A DNA stretch of 64,000 nt. It comes from an uncultured Pseudomonadota bacterium. Its GTDB lineage: Bacteria > Pseudomonadota > Gammaproteobacteria > Burkholderiales > JALYOK01. Under the pieces are notes generated by a model. It had not been told where the DNA came from. It searched no databases and saw nothing but the letters and a program-made list of their open reading frames with translations. The stretch lies in the NCBI GenBank assembly GCA_902826775.1, contig CADEHE010000004.1, positions 106,927 through 170,926 on the forward strand, in the 5' to 3' direction. Of this stretch, positions 9,937 to 18,328 are shown piece by piece (position 1 is the stretch's first letter; each line of letters opens with the position of its first letter). The position numbers were made by a program, and so were the translations under genes.

Positions 9937-10548
9937 ATGAAGAAAATGTTTCTCGCCGCGCTGCTCAGCGCCCCATTGGTCGCCCACACCGGCGCTGTCG
10001 ACAAACTGCGCGCCTTCGTCAAAGAAACGCGCTCGGTCAAAGCGGATTTTTCGCAGACGGTTTACGACAAGGGCACCAAAGTGCTGAGCGAATCGAGCGG
10101 TAGTTTGCGCATGTTCCGGCCTGGAAAATTCCGTTGGGAATATGTGCGCCCGTTCAGCCAATTAATCGTCGGCGATGGGCAGAAGTTGTGGCTGTGGGAC
10201 CCCGACTTAAATCAAGCCACGGTTAAAGCGCAAGACGAGGCGCTCGGCTCCAGCCCCGCCGCGTTGCTTGCCGGTAGCGATACCCTTGAGCAGAGCTTTA
10301 AGTTGAAAGAAGCTGGCAACAAAGGCGGTCTCGAATGGCTGGAAGCCACGCCGAAGAATGCCGACGTTAGCTTCGAGCGCATCCGCATGGGCTTCAACGC
10401 CAAGACGCTGGACACGATGGAGTTGAACGACAACTTCGGTCAGCGCACGGTGATTCGCTTCCGTAACATCACGTCCAACTCAGATTTCCCATCCGAGATT
10501 TTCCGCTTCATGCCGCCGGCAGGAGCGGATGTAATTGGGGATCAATAG
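9937..10548 (+). CDS. lolA: Outer-membrane lipoprotein carrier protein LolA
   Basis: Periplasmic chaperone that takes lipoproteins from LolCDE to the outer-membrane receptor LolB. 203 residues with a short signal peptide (cleavage near AHTGA). The conserved GSLRMFRPGKFRWEY strand region and the C-terminal NTxSNxxFPxEIFRF-like end (TSNSDFPSEIFRF) identify LolA. Its place directly after ftsK is the standard arrangement. rarA, which normally follows, is here displaced by about 8.5 kb of inserted genes. Confidence 0.95.
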   Translation: MKKMFLAALLSAPLVAHTGAVDKLRAFVKETRSVKADFSQTVYDKGTKVLSESSGSLRMFRPGKFRWEYVRPFSQLIVGDGQKLWLWDPDLNQATVKAQDEALGSSPAALLAGSDTLEQSFKLKEAGNKGGLEWLEATPKNADVSFERIRMGFNAKTLDTMELNDNFGQRTVIRFRNITSNSDFPSEIFRFMPPAGADVIGDQ

Positions 10549-10663
10549 ACCTATTGCGGTAAATCAGCAAACTGAGTAAGAGCGCACGGCGCTACGGCCG
10601 CGACAGCAGATGTGTCGTGACGTGACGCCCCGCGTCGACGCTCGCGATGTGATGGCGGTGTGC

Positions 10664-11569
10664 CTACTTCAAATCCAGTTCTTTCTCCAACTCGTCTTGC
10701 TCTTTCGAGAACTGCTTCTTGCGCGCCTCTTCGGTCTGCGCTTGTTGCTGTTCGCCGCGTTTGCGCAACGCTTGGGCTTTGTCGTTCTCGCCCGCGATGT
10801 GGTAGTAACCAACCGCCAGTTCTGTTTCTCCCTTGGCTGCCGCCCGATCGCCTAAGCCGCGCGCTTTGTCGCGCAACTTTTGCTGCTTATCCTTTTTCTC
10901 CGCGAAGCCGTAGTAGTTGAGCGCAAGTTCGAGAAATGTGCGGCTTTCTTCGGCGGCGAGCGTGTCGCCGCGTTGGTCGGCGCGCGCCATGGCGCGCGCT
11001 TTGCCTGCATCCGCATAATTCGACCAATCGCGGGCTTTCCCCAAGGCGTCTAAAGAGTTCTTGCCCACGCTCGCAAACTGCTTCTCTTCCGCCGCCAGTG
11101 CGTTGTCGACATTCTTCATTGCGTGCGCGCGCATATCCTTCTCGCCAGCGGCATCGCCGATATCGTGAAAGTAGCTGATCGCTTTCGCCACGGTGTTGAT
11201 GTCGTCGCTCTTGGTCGCAACCAGCTTGCGTTGCATGCGCCCGGCGTCGGTCGCGCGATCCGCGCGCCGATACCAATCGAACGCTTCGGCGTAGCGCGCT
11301 TTCTGTTCTTCGTCGGCGGCGATCACGCCGGCGGCGCTTTTCTTTAGAGCATCGACCGCATTCATGTTGCCGACACAGTCCATATCGACCTGGCTTGCGG
11401 CGGCATGCGCTTCGCGCGATTTGCCTGCTTTCTGCAATTCTTGGGCTTTCTTCAGTTGCGCATCGGCTTTGGGTTGCTTCGTCGCGCGGTCTTCACACAC
11501 ATCGTCGGCGAACGCAGCGCAAACGCTGGTCGCCAAAAGGGCGCCCAACAGATAGTTTCTGGCTTTCAT
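10664..11569 (-). CDS. Secreted helical-repeat protein of unknown function
   Basis: A 301-residue protein I do not recognise. It has a signal peptide (first about 21 residues ending CAAFA). The mature part is alanine-, lysine- and glutamate-rich and looks like irregular TPR/Sel1-type helices (recurring AKAISYFHDIGDA, AELALNYYGFAEK-like units), ending in a highly charged coiled-coil tail. Two cysteines (DDVCED, DMDCVG) could form a disulfide. It follows the DUF4412-like gene by 9 bp, so the two are probably co-transcribed and may act together in the periplasm. Confidence 0.7.
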   Translation of the reverse strand: MKARNYLLGALLATSVCAAFADDVCEDRATKQPKADAQLKKAQELQKAGKSREAHAAASQVDMDCVGNMNAVDALKKSAAGVIAADEEQKARYAEAFDWYRRADRATDAGRMQRKLVATKSDDINTVAKAISYFHDIGDAAGEKDMRAHAMKNVDNALAAEEKQFASVGKNSLDALGKARDWSNYADAGKARAMARADQRGDTLAAEESRTFLELALNYYGFAEKKDKQQKLRDKARGLGDRAAAKGETELAVGYYHIAGENDKAQALRKRGEQQQAQTEEARKKQFSKEQDELEKELDLK

Positions 11570-11578
11570 GATGCCTCG

Positions 11579-12322
11579 CTATTGACCGATGATTTTCTTC
11601 AATTTGTCCAGGCTGAAGCCGGGTTTCTTGGGCTTTGCGGGTTGCGCTTCGGCGCTAGCGCCCGCGGCGTCTTCGCGCGGGTGTTCGGCGTCGCCCATCG
11701 AGCCTCCTGGCGCACCTGCGCCGGGCATCCCAGGCATGCCCTGCATGGCTTGGTAGCCCGGAGGAATCTCGAAAAGCTGCGGATCTTGCTTGCCAATTTT
11801 TAGGTTGGTGAGCTCTTGCTTGAGGCGCATCTTGTTGCCCTCGTGCAGGGAAATGGCATCCATCTTGACCATGATCCCCTCTTTGGTGGACCACATGAAG
11901 CCGCCGAACTTGCCTCCATCCGGACTGGTCATCACGAGCTTGCTCTTCGTGGTCGCCACGCCGTTCACGGTTTCTTTGCCGACCTCGGTATGCTCCATTT
12001 TGTAGCCAGACAAATCGCCCGGATTGCTCGCCGGGCCCGCTGCGCCCATCGGCATTTCCATGTAAGACTTCATCTCCGGCATCAACATCCAGACCACTTT
12101 CTTATCGTGCCGGGTGATGGTCGCCATATTCATTCCGCCTTGATTCATCTCGCGCCGTTCCTTGCCGGGCGCGTAGTAGATTTTGCCTTGCATCGCCCCC
12201 TCGGCGTGTTCCATGGTTTGATCGGCGGAATATTCAACGTTGGGTAGCTCTTGCGCAGCCGCTGGCGCAGCGATGCAGAGCGCGGCGATCAACGATAGCA
12301 ATTGGCGCGTAAAGAATCGCAT
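11579..12322 (-). CDS. DUF4412-like periplasmic protein
   Basis: 247 residues with a signal peptide ending near APAAAQE. The body (about 27-195) is a single beta-rich domain with methionine-rich stretches (GGMNMATI, WMLMPEMKSYMEMPMG) and resembles DUF4412/LolA-fold proteins. The tail (about 200-247) is low complexity (MQGMPGMPGAGAP, then Ala/Pro/Lys) ending in an amphipathic GFSLDKLKKIIGQ. The ATG has an ACGAGGAAC ribosome site. First gene of a two-gene unit with the helical-repeat protein. A perfect 16-bp palindrome lies 99 bp upstream. The Met-rich segments might bind metal; that is a guess. Confidence 0.7.
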   Translation of the reverse strand: MRFFTRQLLSLIAALCIAAPAAAQELPNVEYSADQTMEHAEGAMQGKIYYAPGKERREMNQGGMNMATITRHDKKVVWMLMPEMKSYMEMPMGAAGPASNPGDLSGYKMEHTEVGKETVNGVATTKSKLVMTSPDGGKFGGFMWSTKEGIMVKMDAISLHEGNKMRLKQELTNLKIGKQDPQLFEIPPGYQAMQGMPGMPGAGAPGGSMGDAEHPREDAAGASAEAQPAKPKKPGFSLDKLKKIIGQ

Positions 12323-12420
12323 TGGGTTCCTCGTTTAGTTGATTCGAATTGCGTTGTGGGATTCTTGCATCACAAACACTTTACGTATACATGCGCTGGT
12401 GCACCATCGGCCGAAAGCGA

Positions 12421-12436
12421 TAGGTCAATTGACCTA
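12421..12436. promoter_or_regulatory. Perfect 16-bp palindrome, candidate operator
   Basis: TAGGTCAATTGACCTA is fully self-complementary and is flanked on both sides by a direct GCGATAG copy. It sits in the 223-bp gap upstream of the two-gene secreted-protein unit and downstream of the nitrilase stop. The size and symmetry suit a dimeric MarR/TetR/GntR-type repressor; the regulator is not identifiable. Confidence 0.5.
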
Positions 12437-12545
12437 GCGATAGCATACTGGTCGAAGTGTTTCCAGTGAACTCACATTCAATCTAAGTTTCGTAGAGAAT
12501 CTGCGGCATGTATGGGTGTGCGTGCGGCACAAATACCTTCCGCGG

Positions 12546-13418
12546 TTAATACCACCCAGGCCGCGCCTCGCTGCCTAGCATTTCTCCATACACATCCGTG
12601 CGCCGGTCACGCAGCACTTGGTTGTATTCGTTCCAATTGCGCTTGCGCCGCGCATCGGCAAGATTCGCTTCCGCGTAGATGATCTCTTCCCTGTCTTTGC
12701 TTGCCGGGCCGCCGATCGGCCAGCCGGTGTAGCTGACGATGATGCTCTGGCCGTTGAACGGCTGACCGCGCTCGATGCCGACGCGATCGGCTGCGGCGAC
12801 GAACAGCGAATTTGAATGCGCCGCTGCCATGCACAAGATGTTCGCCATCGCTTCGCGTCTCGGATCTTGTCCGGGAATCGGCACCCAGTTGGTGGGGATG
12901 CAGACGATGTCCGCGCCCTGCAGTGCGCACAGGCGGTAGCTCTCGGGAAACCAGCCGTCGTAGCAGATGAAGGTACCGATGCGCCCGATCGGTGTGCTGA
13001 ATACGGGAAAGCCGAGGTTGCCCAGTTCAAAGTAGAGATTCTCTTCGTTCCACAAATGCACTTTCCGGAACGTGCCGAGGTAGCCGCTCGGCCCGATCAC
13101 CACGGCGGCGTTGTACAGACTGGCGCCGTCGCGTTCAGCAATTCCGGCGACTAGGTAAGTGCTATGTTTGGCTGCAGCCTCACACCAAGTCTTCGTGGTC
13201 GGGCCGGCAGGGATTGGTTCGGCGAGTTCGAAGGCTTCTTCGCGCGATTCGAACACGTAACCGGAATTGCAAAGCTCGGGCAAGACGATCAGGTTGGCGC
13301 CGTTGCGCGCGGCTTGCTCGATCAGCGCCAGGCTGCGCGCGACATTGTCGGCTTTCTGGCCGACGCGCGGTTCCATCTGGATGCACGCGATCTTGATGCT
13401 GCTTTCTTGGCGTTTCAT
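12546..13418 (-). CDS. Carbon-nitrogen hydrolase (nitrilase superfamily)
   Basis: 290 residues, a normal length for a single-domain nitrilase-superfamily amidase. The catalytic triad is visible: Glu in VLPELCNSGY, Lys in FRKVHLW, Cys in FICYDGWFPES. Such enzymes hydrolyse non-peptide C-N bonds (amides, N-carbamoyl compounds, nitriles) to release ammonia; the substrate is not assignable. It starts with an ATG behind a GAGG site. It is divergent from an NtrC/sigma-54-controlled urea/amide-type transporter, so a role in nitrogen scavenging is the natural inference. Confidence 0.88.
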   Translation of the reverse strand: MKRQESSIKIACIQMEPRVGQKADNVARSLALIEQAARNGANLIVLPELCNSGYVFESREEAFELAEPIPAGPTTKTWCEAAAKHSTYLVAGIAERDGASLYNAAVVIGPSGYLGTFRKVHLWNEENLYFELGNLGFPVFSTPIGRIGTFICYDGWFPESYRLCALQGADIVCIPTNWVPIPGQDPRREAMANILCMAAAHSNSLFVAAADRVGIERGQPFNGQSIIVSYTGWPIGGPASKDREEIIYAEANLADARRKRNWNEYNQVLRDRRTDVYGEMLGSEARPGWY

Positions 13419-13526
13419 GCTAAGGCCTCGTGCGGTTGTGCGCTGGTTCCACTATATCAAACGGGACGCGCCAGAGGTTGCCGGTTAGGTTGCCTCACGC
13501 TAGCACGCACCGGTATAGCGCGGCCG

Positions 13527-13543
13527 TGCACGAATCCTGTGCA
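13527..13543. promoter_or_regulatory. NtrC-type enhancer site
   Basis: TGCAC-N7-GTGCA, matching the classical glnA NtrC sites (TGCACTAAAATGGTGCA type) at all ten specificity bases. Its centre is about 98 bp upstream of the start point predicted from the sigma-54 promoter at 13607, the usual enhancer distance. Confidence 0.7.
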
Positions 13544-13606
13544 GAGCCGCGGCGCCCGGCGGTAGTAATGCGCCAGGAACAAAGCTAAACTTGCCCCGCG
13601 TTCACG

Positions 13607-13622
13607 TGGTACGCGGCTTGCA
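13607..13622 (+). promoter_or_regulatory. Sigma-54 promoter for the ABC transporter operon
   Basis: TGGTACG-N4-TTGCA differs from the consensus TGGCACG-N4-TTGCA/T by one base; GG and GC are exactly 10 bases apart. The predicted start is near 13633, leaving a 70-base leader before the substrate-binding-protein gene. The NtrC-type site at 13527 supports the call. Confidence 0.7.
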
Positions 13623-13702
13623 TTGAGTAATGTGAAGGCGGCCCTGCGCGTCATCCGGCGGTCTCGGCTGCTTGTTTCCAACTGCTAGGAGGGGAGCACA
13701 GC

Positions 13703-14878
13703 ATGAAAGCAATTCCGGTTGCACGATTGGCAAGTACGCTAGGCGCGCTCTGCGCTGGCGCGTTGATGCTCAGCACCGTGGCGCAAGGCGCTGACCCGAT
13801 CAAGATCGGCATTCCAGTGGGATTGAGCGGCGCCAATAGCGTGGTCGCGCCGTCGGTGGTGCAGTCCGCCGAGTTAGCGGTGGAGGAGATCAATGCTAAA
13901 GGCGGCATTCTCGGCAGAAAGGTCGTGCTGGAAGTTGCCGACGACGGCAGCGGTGCCGCCGGCGCGCAAAAGGCGTTTGATTCGCTGCTGTTTCAAAAGA
14001 AGGTTGACGCCATCATCACGATGGAGACCAGCGCAGCGCGCAATGCCGGCTTGCCGATCGTGACGCGGGCGAAGAAGCCGTTTATTTATACCTCGTTCTA
14101 CGAAGGACGTTCTTGCAACAAATATCTGTACGTCAACGCCTGGGTGCCGGATCAGCAGGTTGCGCCGGTGGTGGATTACTTCATGAAGAAGTACAACAGC
14201 AAGACGTACTTCTTGATCGGCAGCGATTACGCTTATGGTCGCGGCATGCTCGCGTTCACGCGCAAGTACGCGGAGAGCAAGGGCGGCAAGATCCTCGGCG
14301 AGGAGTATCTGCCGATGGATGGCACCGATTGGACGGCGATCATTTCGAAGCTAAAAGCCGCCAAACCTGATGCGCTGATTACCTCCACGGCCGGCGGTGC
14401 GCCGAACGTGACCTTGACCAAGCAGTTGCGCGCGGCAGGTGTGAACATTCCGTACGGCAACTTGGCCGTGGACGAAGGCACCGCGAAGAGCATGGGCGCG
14501 GACGCCGACGGCATCTATATCTCCGGGTCATATCTGACCAACATCGATAGCGCCAAGAACAAAGAGTTCATGGCCGCGATGCAGAAGAAGTTCGGCGCGG
14601 ATCTGAAGACGCCAAATGATCTCTCGGTCCCGCAATACGAAGGCGTGTATGCGTACAAGGCTGCGGTGGAAAAGGCCGGCTCGACCGACACGGATAAGGT
14701 GATCAAAGCGCTGGGCGAAGTCGCGGTAGAAGGTCCGCGCGGCAAGATTCAGATGAACAAGCAACGCCATGCGCCCCTGACCATCTATTTGGGTCAAGTG
14801 CAGAAGGACGGCAACGTGAAGTTGCTGGAGACGTTTAAGGATGTCGACCCGGGCGAGCAGTGCCCGAACATCAAGTAA
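13703..14878 (+). CDS. ABC transporter substrate-binding protein, urea/amide type
   Basis: Periplasmic type I binding protein of 391 residues with a signal peptide ending at VAQGAD and a strong AGGAGGGGAG ribosome site. It belongs to the Leu/Ile/Val-binding superfamily, but stretches such as FYEGRSCNKYLYVNAWVPDQ, LIGSDYAYGRGM and GEEYLPMDGTDWTAIISK-like order resemble the UrtA/AmiC/FmdD group for urea and short amides more than LivK. First gene of a four-gene transporter operon plus DUF1028, behind an NtrC/sigma-54 promoter. The ligand is inferred only. Confidence 0.87.
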   Translation: MKAIPVARLASTLGALCAGALMLSTVAQGADPIKIGIPVGLSGANSVVAPSVVQSAELAVEEINAKGGILGRKVVLEVADDGSGAAGAQKAFDSLLFQKKVDAIITMETSAARNAGLPIVTRAKKPFIYTSFYEGRSCNKYLYVNAWVPDQQVAPVVDYFMKKYNSKTYFLIGSDYAYGRGMLAFTRKYAESKGGKILGEEYLPMDGTDWTAIISKLKAAKPDALITSTAGGAPNVTLTKQLRAAGVNIPYGNLAVDEGTAKSMGADADGIYISGSYLTNIDSAKNKEFMAAMQKKFGADLKTPNDLSVPQYEGVYAYKAAVEKAGSTDTDKVIKALGEVAVEGPRGKIQMNKQRHAPLTIYLGQVQKDGNVKLLETFKDVDPGEQCPNIK

Positions 14879-14902
14879 CGCTGCAGTTGCGCTTGCCGGG
14901 TG

Positions 14903-14931
14903 ACGCGCGAGGTGTTGGCCTCGCGCGTTTT
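14903..14931 (+). terminator. Terminator-like hairpin between binding protein and permease
   Basis: A perfect 10-bp stem (ACGCGCGAGG / CCTCGCGCGT) with a 6-base loop and a TTTT run, 25 bp after the binding-protein stop. In ABC operons such a hairpin typically ends or stabilises most transcripts so that the binding protein is made in excess over the membrane parts. Confidence 0.65.
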
Positions 14932-14954
14932 CGCACGCCGGTTCTATTCGATTG

Positions 14955-15788
14955 ATGGCGCAAATTCTCGACATCATCACCACCGCCGCAATCCTCTACG
15001 TGGTGTGCGCCGGTTTGCTGATCGTGTTCGGCGTGATGAAGATCATCAACTTCGCGCACGGCGGTTTTCTCACCGTCGGCGGGTATTCCGCGTTGCTGGT
15101 CACCAAAATGGGATGGCATCCCTGGTGGGGAATTCCGGTGTCGTTCGCGATCGGTTGCGTTTGCGGCATGGTGATCGAGCGGTTGGTGGTGCGCCCCCTT
15201 TACGCGCGCCCGCTCGATGCGATTCTTGCCACCTGGGGACTGGGCATCATTATCGGCCAACTCATTACGCTCGGCTTCGGCCGAGAAGTTCAGTTCGTGC
15301 AGAGCCCCGTGCGGGGCGCGATCGATTTCGCGGGAGCCTCGTATTCCCAGTACCGCTTGATCTTGGTCGGTGCAGCGATCGTGCTCGGACTGGCGCTGTC
15401 GGCCGCGTTGAACGGCACGCGGCTCGGATTGCAAACGCGCGCGGTGATCATGAACGAAAACCTCGCACGCGGGCTCGGCATCAATAGCGGCTTGGTGCGC
15501 TTCATTACATTCACTCTAGGAGCGGGGTTGGCAAGCTTGGCCGGCGCGCTGATTACGCCGCTGTCGAGCGTCGATCCGAACCTCGGTGTGCCGTGGCTGG
15601 TTGGTGCGTTCATGCTGGTCATGGTTTCGGGTATGTCACTGGTGAGCTTGGCCATCGCTTGCCTTGTGCTCGGCGGCGCACAAGTCTTGGTGAGTACCTA
15701 CGGCAATCCGGTGCTGGGCGGGCTGACCATCGTCGTGTTGGCGGCGCTGCTGTTGCGCCTGCGCCCGCAAGGATTTGCGCGTGAATGA
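14955..15788 (+). CDS. ABC transporter permease, LivH/UrtB type
   Basis: 277 residues, a hydrophobic membrane protein with about eight transmembrane segments and the family sequence FGVMKIINFAHGGF near residue 25, typical of branched-chain amino acid/urea transporter permeases. I chose ATG 14955; a TTG one codon earlier also reads in frame. The last 8 bp overlap the GTG start of the next gene, indicating translational coupling. Partner of the fused permease-ATPase downstream. Confidence 0.9.
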   Translation: MAQILDIITTAAILYVVCAGLLIVFGVMKIINFAHGGFLTVGGYSALLVTKMGWHPWWGIPVSFAIGCVCGMVIERLVVRPLYARPLDAILATWGLGIIIGQLITLGFGREVQFVQSPVRGAIDFAGASYSQYRLILVGAAIVLGLALSAALNGTRLGLQTRAVIMNENLARGLGINSGLVRFITFTLGAGLASLAGALITPLSSVDPNLGVPWLVGAFMLVMVSGMSLVSLAIACLVLGGAQVLVSTYGNPVLGGLTIVVLAALLLRLRPQGFARE

Positions 15789-17616
15789 CGCGCCGGCAGC
15801 GGCTGCGGCAGTCGGCGTAAACGCCGTGACGCCGCGCCCGCGCTCCGATGCGCGCTTGGTGCTGGGTCTAGCCGCAGCGGCATTGGTGCTGGTCGCGATC
15901 GGTCCCTACCTGCTGCCGGATTTTCTGATTAACAATCTGATCCGCGGGTTTCTCTACGCGGCGGTCGCGCTTACCGTCGATATCCTGTGGGGCTACACCG
16001 GCATTCTCACGTTCGGTCAGTCGGCGTTCTTTGGCATCGGCGCATACGCGGCCGGTCTGAGCTTTACGCATCTCGGCTTTGGGCTTGGCATCGCGGCGTT
16101 TGCGCTCGTCGGCGGCATCGCCGTAGCGGCGCTAGTGGCACTCGTGATCGGGTGGCTTGCCTTCTACCACGGCGCTTCGCCGCTTTACGCCTCGGTAATT
16201 ACCCTCGTGTTGCCGATCATCGTAGCGCAGATCTTGTATTCCGGCGGCACATTCACTGGATCGAGCAGCGGGCTGTCCGGCTTCGAAAGCTTCGATCTCT
16301 CGTTGCAGATTTGGTTTTGGATCGCCGGCGTGTTTCTCGTTGTCCTGACTAGCGCGGCATGGCTGTTCGTTCGCAGCGACGCCGGCCGGGTGTTGATCGC
16401 CATCCGCGAAAACGAACCGCGCTGCGAGTACTTGGGCATCAATGTTTCGCGCTTGAAGATTGTGCTGATGGTGGTGTGCGCGATTGTTGCGGCGGTCGCG
16501 GGCTATGCGTTCGCTTGTGTGCAAATGGTGATTGCTCCGGAGTATGCGGGTTTCGTGTTTGGCACGGAATTGGTCATCTGGGTGGCGTTGGGCGGACGCG
16601 GCACCTTGATTGGTCCGGTGATCGGCACGCTGCTTATAGACACGAGCACCGCATACCTAAGCGGCAGTTTACCGTTCATCTGGAAGCTGGTCGTGGGCCT
16701 GGCGTTCGTCATCGTAATCGTTGCCTTGCCGCGCGGTTTTGCGCCGTTGATTGGAAGAGTGTTCCGCCCGCGCAGGGCGGAGGCAGACGCGCGGGGAGAA
16801 GTGCCGATGTTGCGAGCCAGCGCCAAGCCGGCGCGAACGGATCGCGAAAGCGCGCAAACGCGCGCGCTTGACCTCAATGCGGTCACCAAGCACTTCGGCA
16901 GTTTACGTGTGCTGGACGGCATCGAGTTGCAGGCAGACCACGGCGAGTTGCTCAGCCTCGTCGGACCGAACGGTGCGGGCAAGACGACGCTGATTCGTTG
17001 TGTCAGCGACGGCGGCGAGCGTTCGAGCGGAAGCGTGCGCGTGAATGGCCACGACATCGAGCGGCGCGCGCCGTACCAATGCGTGGCTTACGGCGTCGGC
17101 CGCAAGTTCCAGAACGCCAACACATTCGATGCGCTGAGCGTGGCGCAGTCCCTGCGCATTGCGCGCAGCCGGTTGCAGCGCCCGTCGCTGTGGTCGCGCG
17201 CGGCGACGCTCGCGCTACCGGAAGGCGCGTTAAAAGTCATGCAGGCCACAGGTTTAGACCGCATGCTCGGCGTCGAAGTGCGGCATCTAGCGCACGGGCA
17301 GAAGCAAGCATTGGAATTGGCCATGGTGCTGGCCATGGAGCCGAGTGTGGTGCTGCTCGATGAGCCGACCGCCGGATTGACGCGGCCGGAACGTCAACTG
17401 ATCGGCTCGGTGTTGGTTGAGCTGACCCAGCAGCAGCGGCTGTGTATCGTGCTGGTCGAGCATGATTTGGATTTCGTGCGCGAGATCAGCTCGCGCGTGG
17501 TGGTTTTGCATCAGGGCCGTATCGTGCTGGACGGCACCGTCGCGCAAGTGGTCGAGTCGGAATTGGTACGCACCATCTACTCCGGCGGCAGCGCCATGAG
17601 CGGAGCGCACGCATGA
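15781..17616 (+). CDS. Fused ABC permease (LivM/UrtC) and ATPase (LivG/UrtD)
   Basis: 611 residues from the GTG at 15781. Residues about 25-330 are a LivM-type permease with the FGQSAFFGIGAYAAG signature; a linker follows; residues about 365-605 are a complete ATPase with Walker A GPNGAGKTTL, signature LAHGQKQALELAMV and Walker B VVLLDEPTAGLT. The HGQKQ signature is closer to UrtD than to LivG. The frame is unbroken, so this is a genuine fusion of two usually separate subunits, known in several proteobacteria. It overlaps livH by 8 bp and livF by 4 bp (ATGA). Confidence 0.9.
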   Translation: MNDAPAAAAAVGVNAVTPRPRSDARLVLGLAAAALVLVAIGPYLLPDFLINNLIRGFLYAAVALTVDILWGYTGILTFGQSAFFGIGAYAAGLSFTHLGFGLGIAAFALVGGIAVAALVALVIGWLAFYHGASPLYASVITLVLPIIVAQILYSGGTFTGSSSGLSGFESFDLSLQIWFWIAGVFLVVLTSAAWLFVRSDAGRVLIAIRENEPRCEYLGINVSRLKIVLMVVCAIVAAVAGYAFACVQMVIAPEYAGFVFGTELVIWVALGGRGTLIGPVIGTLLIDTSTAYLSGSLPFIWKLVVGLAFVIVIVALPRGFAPLIGRVFRPRRAEADARGEVPMLRASAKPARTDRESAQTRALDLNAVTKHFGSLRVLDGIELQADHGELLSLVGPNGAGKTTLIRCVSDGGERSSGSVRVNGHDIERRAPYQCVAYGVGRKFQNANTFDALSVAQSLRIARSRLQRPSLWSRAATLALPEGALKVMQATGLDRMLGVEVRHLAHGQKQALELAMVLAMEPSVVLLDEPTAGLTRPERQLIGSVLVELTQQQRLCIVLVEHDLDFVREISSRVVVLHQGRIVLDGTVAQVVESELVRTIYSGGSAMSGAHA

Positions 17617-18317
17617 CGGGCAACGCGCTCCAACTTAATCGGGTCAGCAGCGGCTACGGTGAGGCGCTGGTGGTGCGCGATGTGAATTTGTCGGTGGCCG
17701 CCGGCGAGATTTTTGTATTGCTGGGCAAAAACGGTATGGGCAAGAGCACTTTGCTCAAAACCATTATGGGTTTTCTACCGGCGGGTGGCAGCATAAAGCT
17801 GTTTGGCGATGAGATTACGCGCGCAGCGCCGCACCGGATCGCGCGCAAGGCAATCGCCTACGCGCCGCAGGAGCAAGCCTTGTTTCAAGATCTCTCGGTC
17901 GAGCAGAACTTGCGCCTGGCATTGCTCGATGCAGGCGCGTTCCAATCGGGCCTGGACCGCATCGGTGCGTATTTTCCTTTCATCCCGCAGCGGTTGAAGC
18001 AGCGCGCCGGTACGCTCTCCGGTGGCGAACAAAAGATGCTGCTGGTGGCGCGCGCGCTGATGTCGCGTCCGCGCCTCATGCTGATCGACGAGATTTCTGA
18101 AGGCTTGCAACCCTCGGTCATAGAGAAACTTGCCGGCGTGTTCCGTGCTGAGCGCGCACAGACCAAGACGGCGATTTTGTTGGTTGAGCAGCATGTGCGG
18201 TTTGCGCTCGCTGTAGCGGACCGCTATGCCGTTCTGAAACTGGGGGAGATCGTCGAGCGGGGCGATGTCGGTGAGCAAGACGCGGCAGCGCACATCATCG
18301 ATCATCTCAGCGTATAG
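17613..18317 (+). CDS. ABC transporter ATPase, LivF/UrtE type
   Basis: 234-residue ATPase with Walker A GKNGMGKST, signature LSGGEQKMLLVARAL, Walker B LMLIDEISEGLQPS and the switch His in LLVEQHV. The EGLQPSVI stretch resembles UrtE. Its start overlaps the preceding stop (ATGA), so translation is coupled. With the fused protein it gives the two ATPase subunits of one importer. Confidence 0.92.
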   Translation: MTGNALQLNRVSSGYGEALVVRDVNLSVAAGEIFVLLGKNGMGKSTLLKTIMGFLPAGGSIKLFGDEITRAAPHRIARKAIAYAPQEQALFQDLSVEQNLRLALLDAGAFQSGLDRIGAYFPFIPQRLKQRAGTLSGGEQKMLLVARALMSRPRLMLIDEISEGLQPSVIEKLAGVFRAERAQTKTAILLVEQHVRFALAVADRYAVLKLGEIVERGDVGEQDAAAHIIDHLSV

Positions 18318-18328
18318 CGGAGGAGAGG

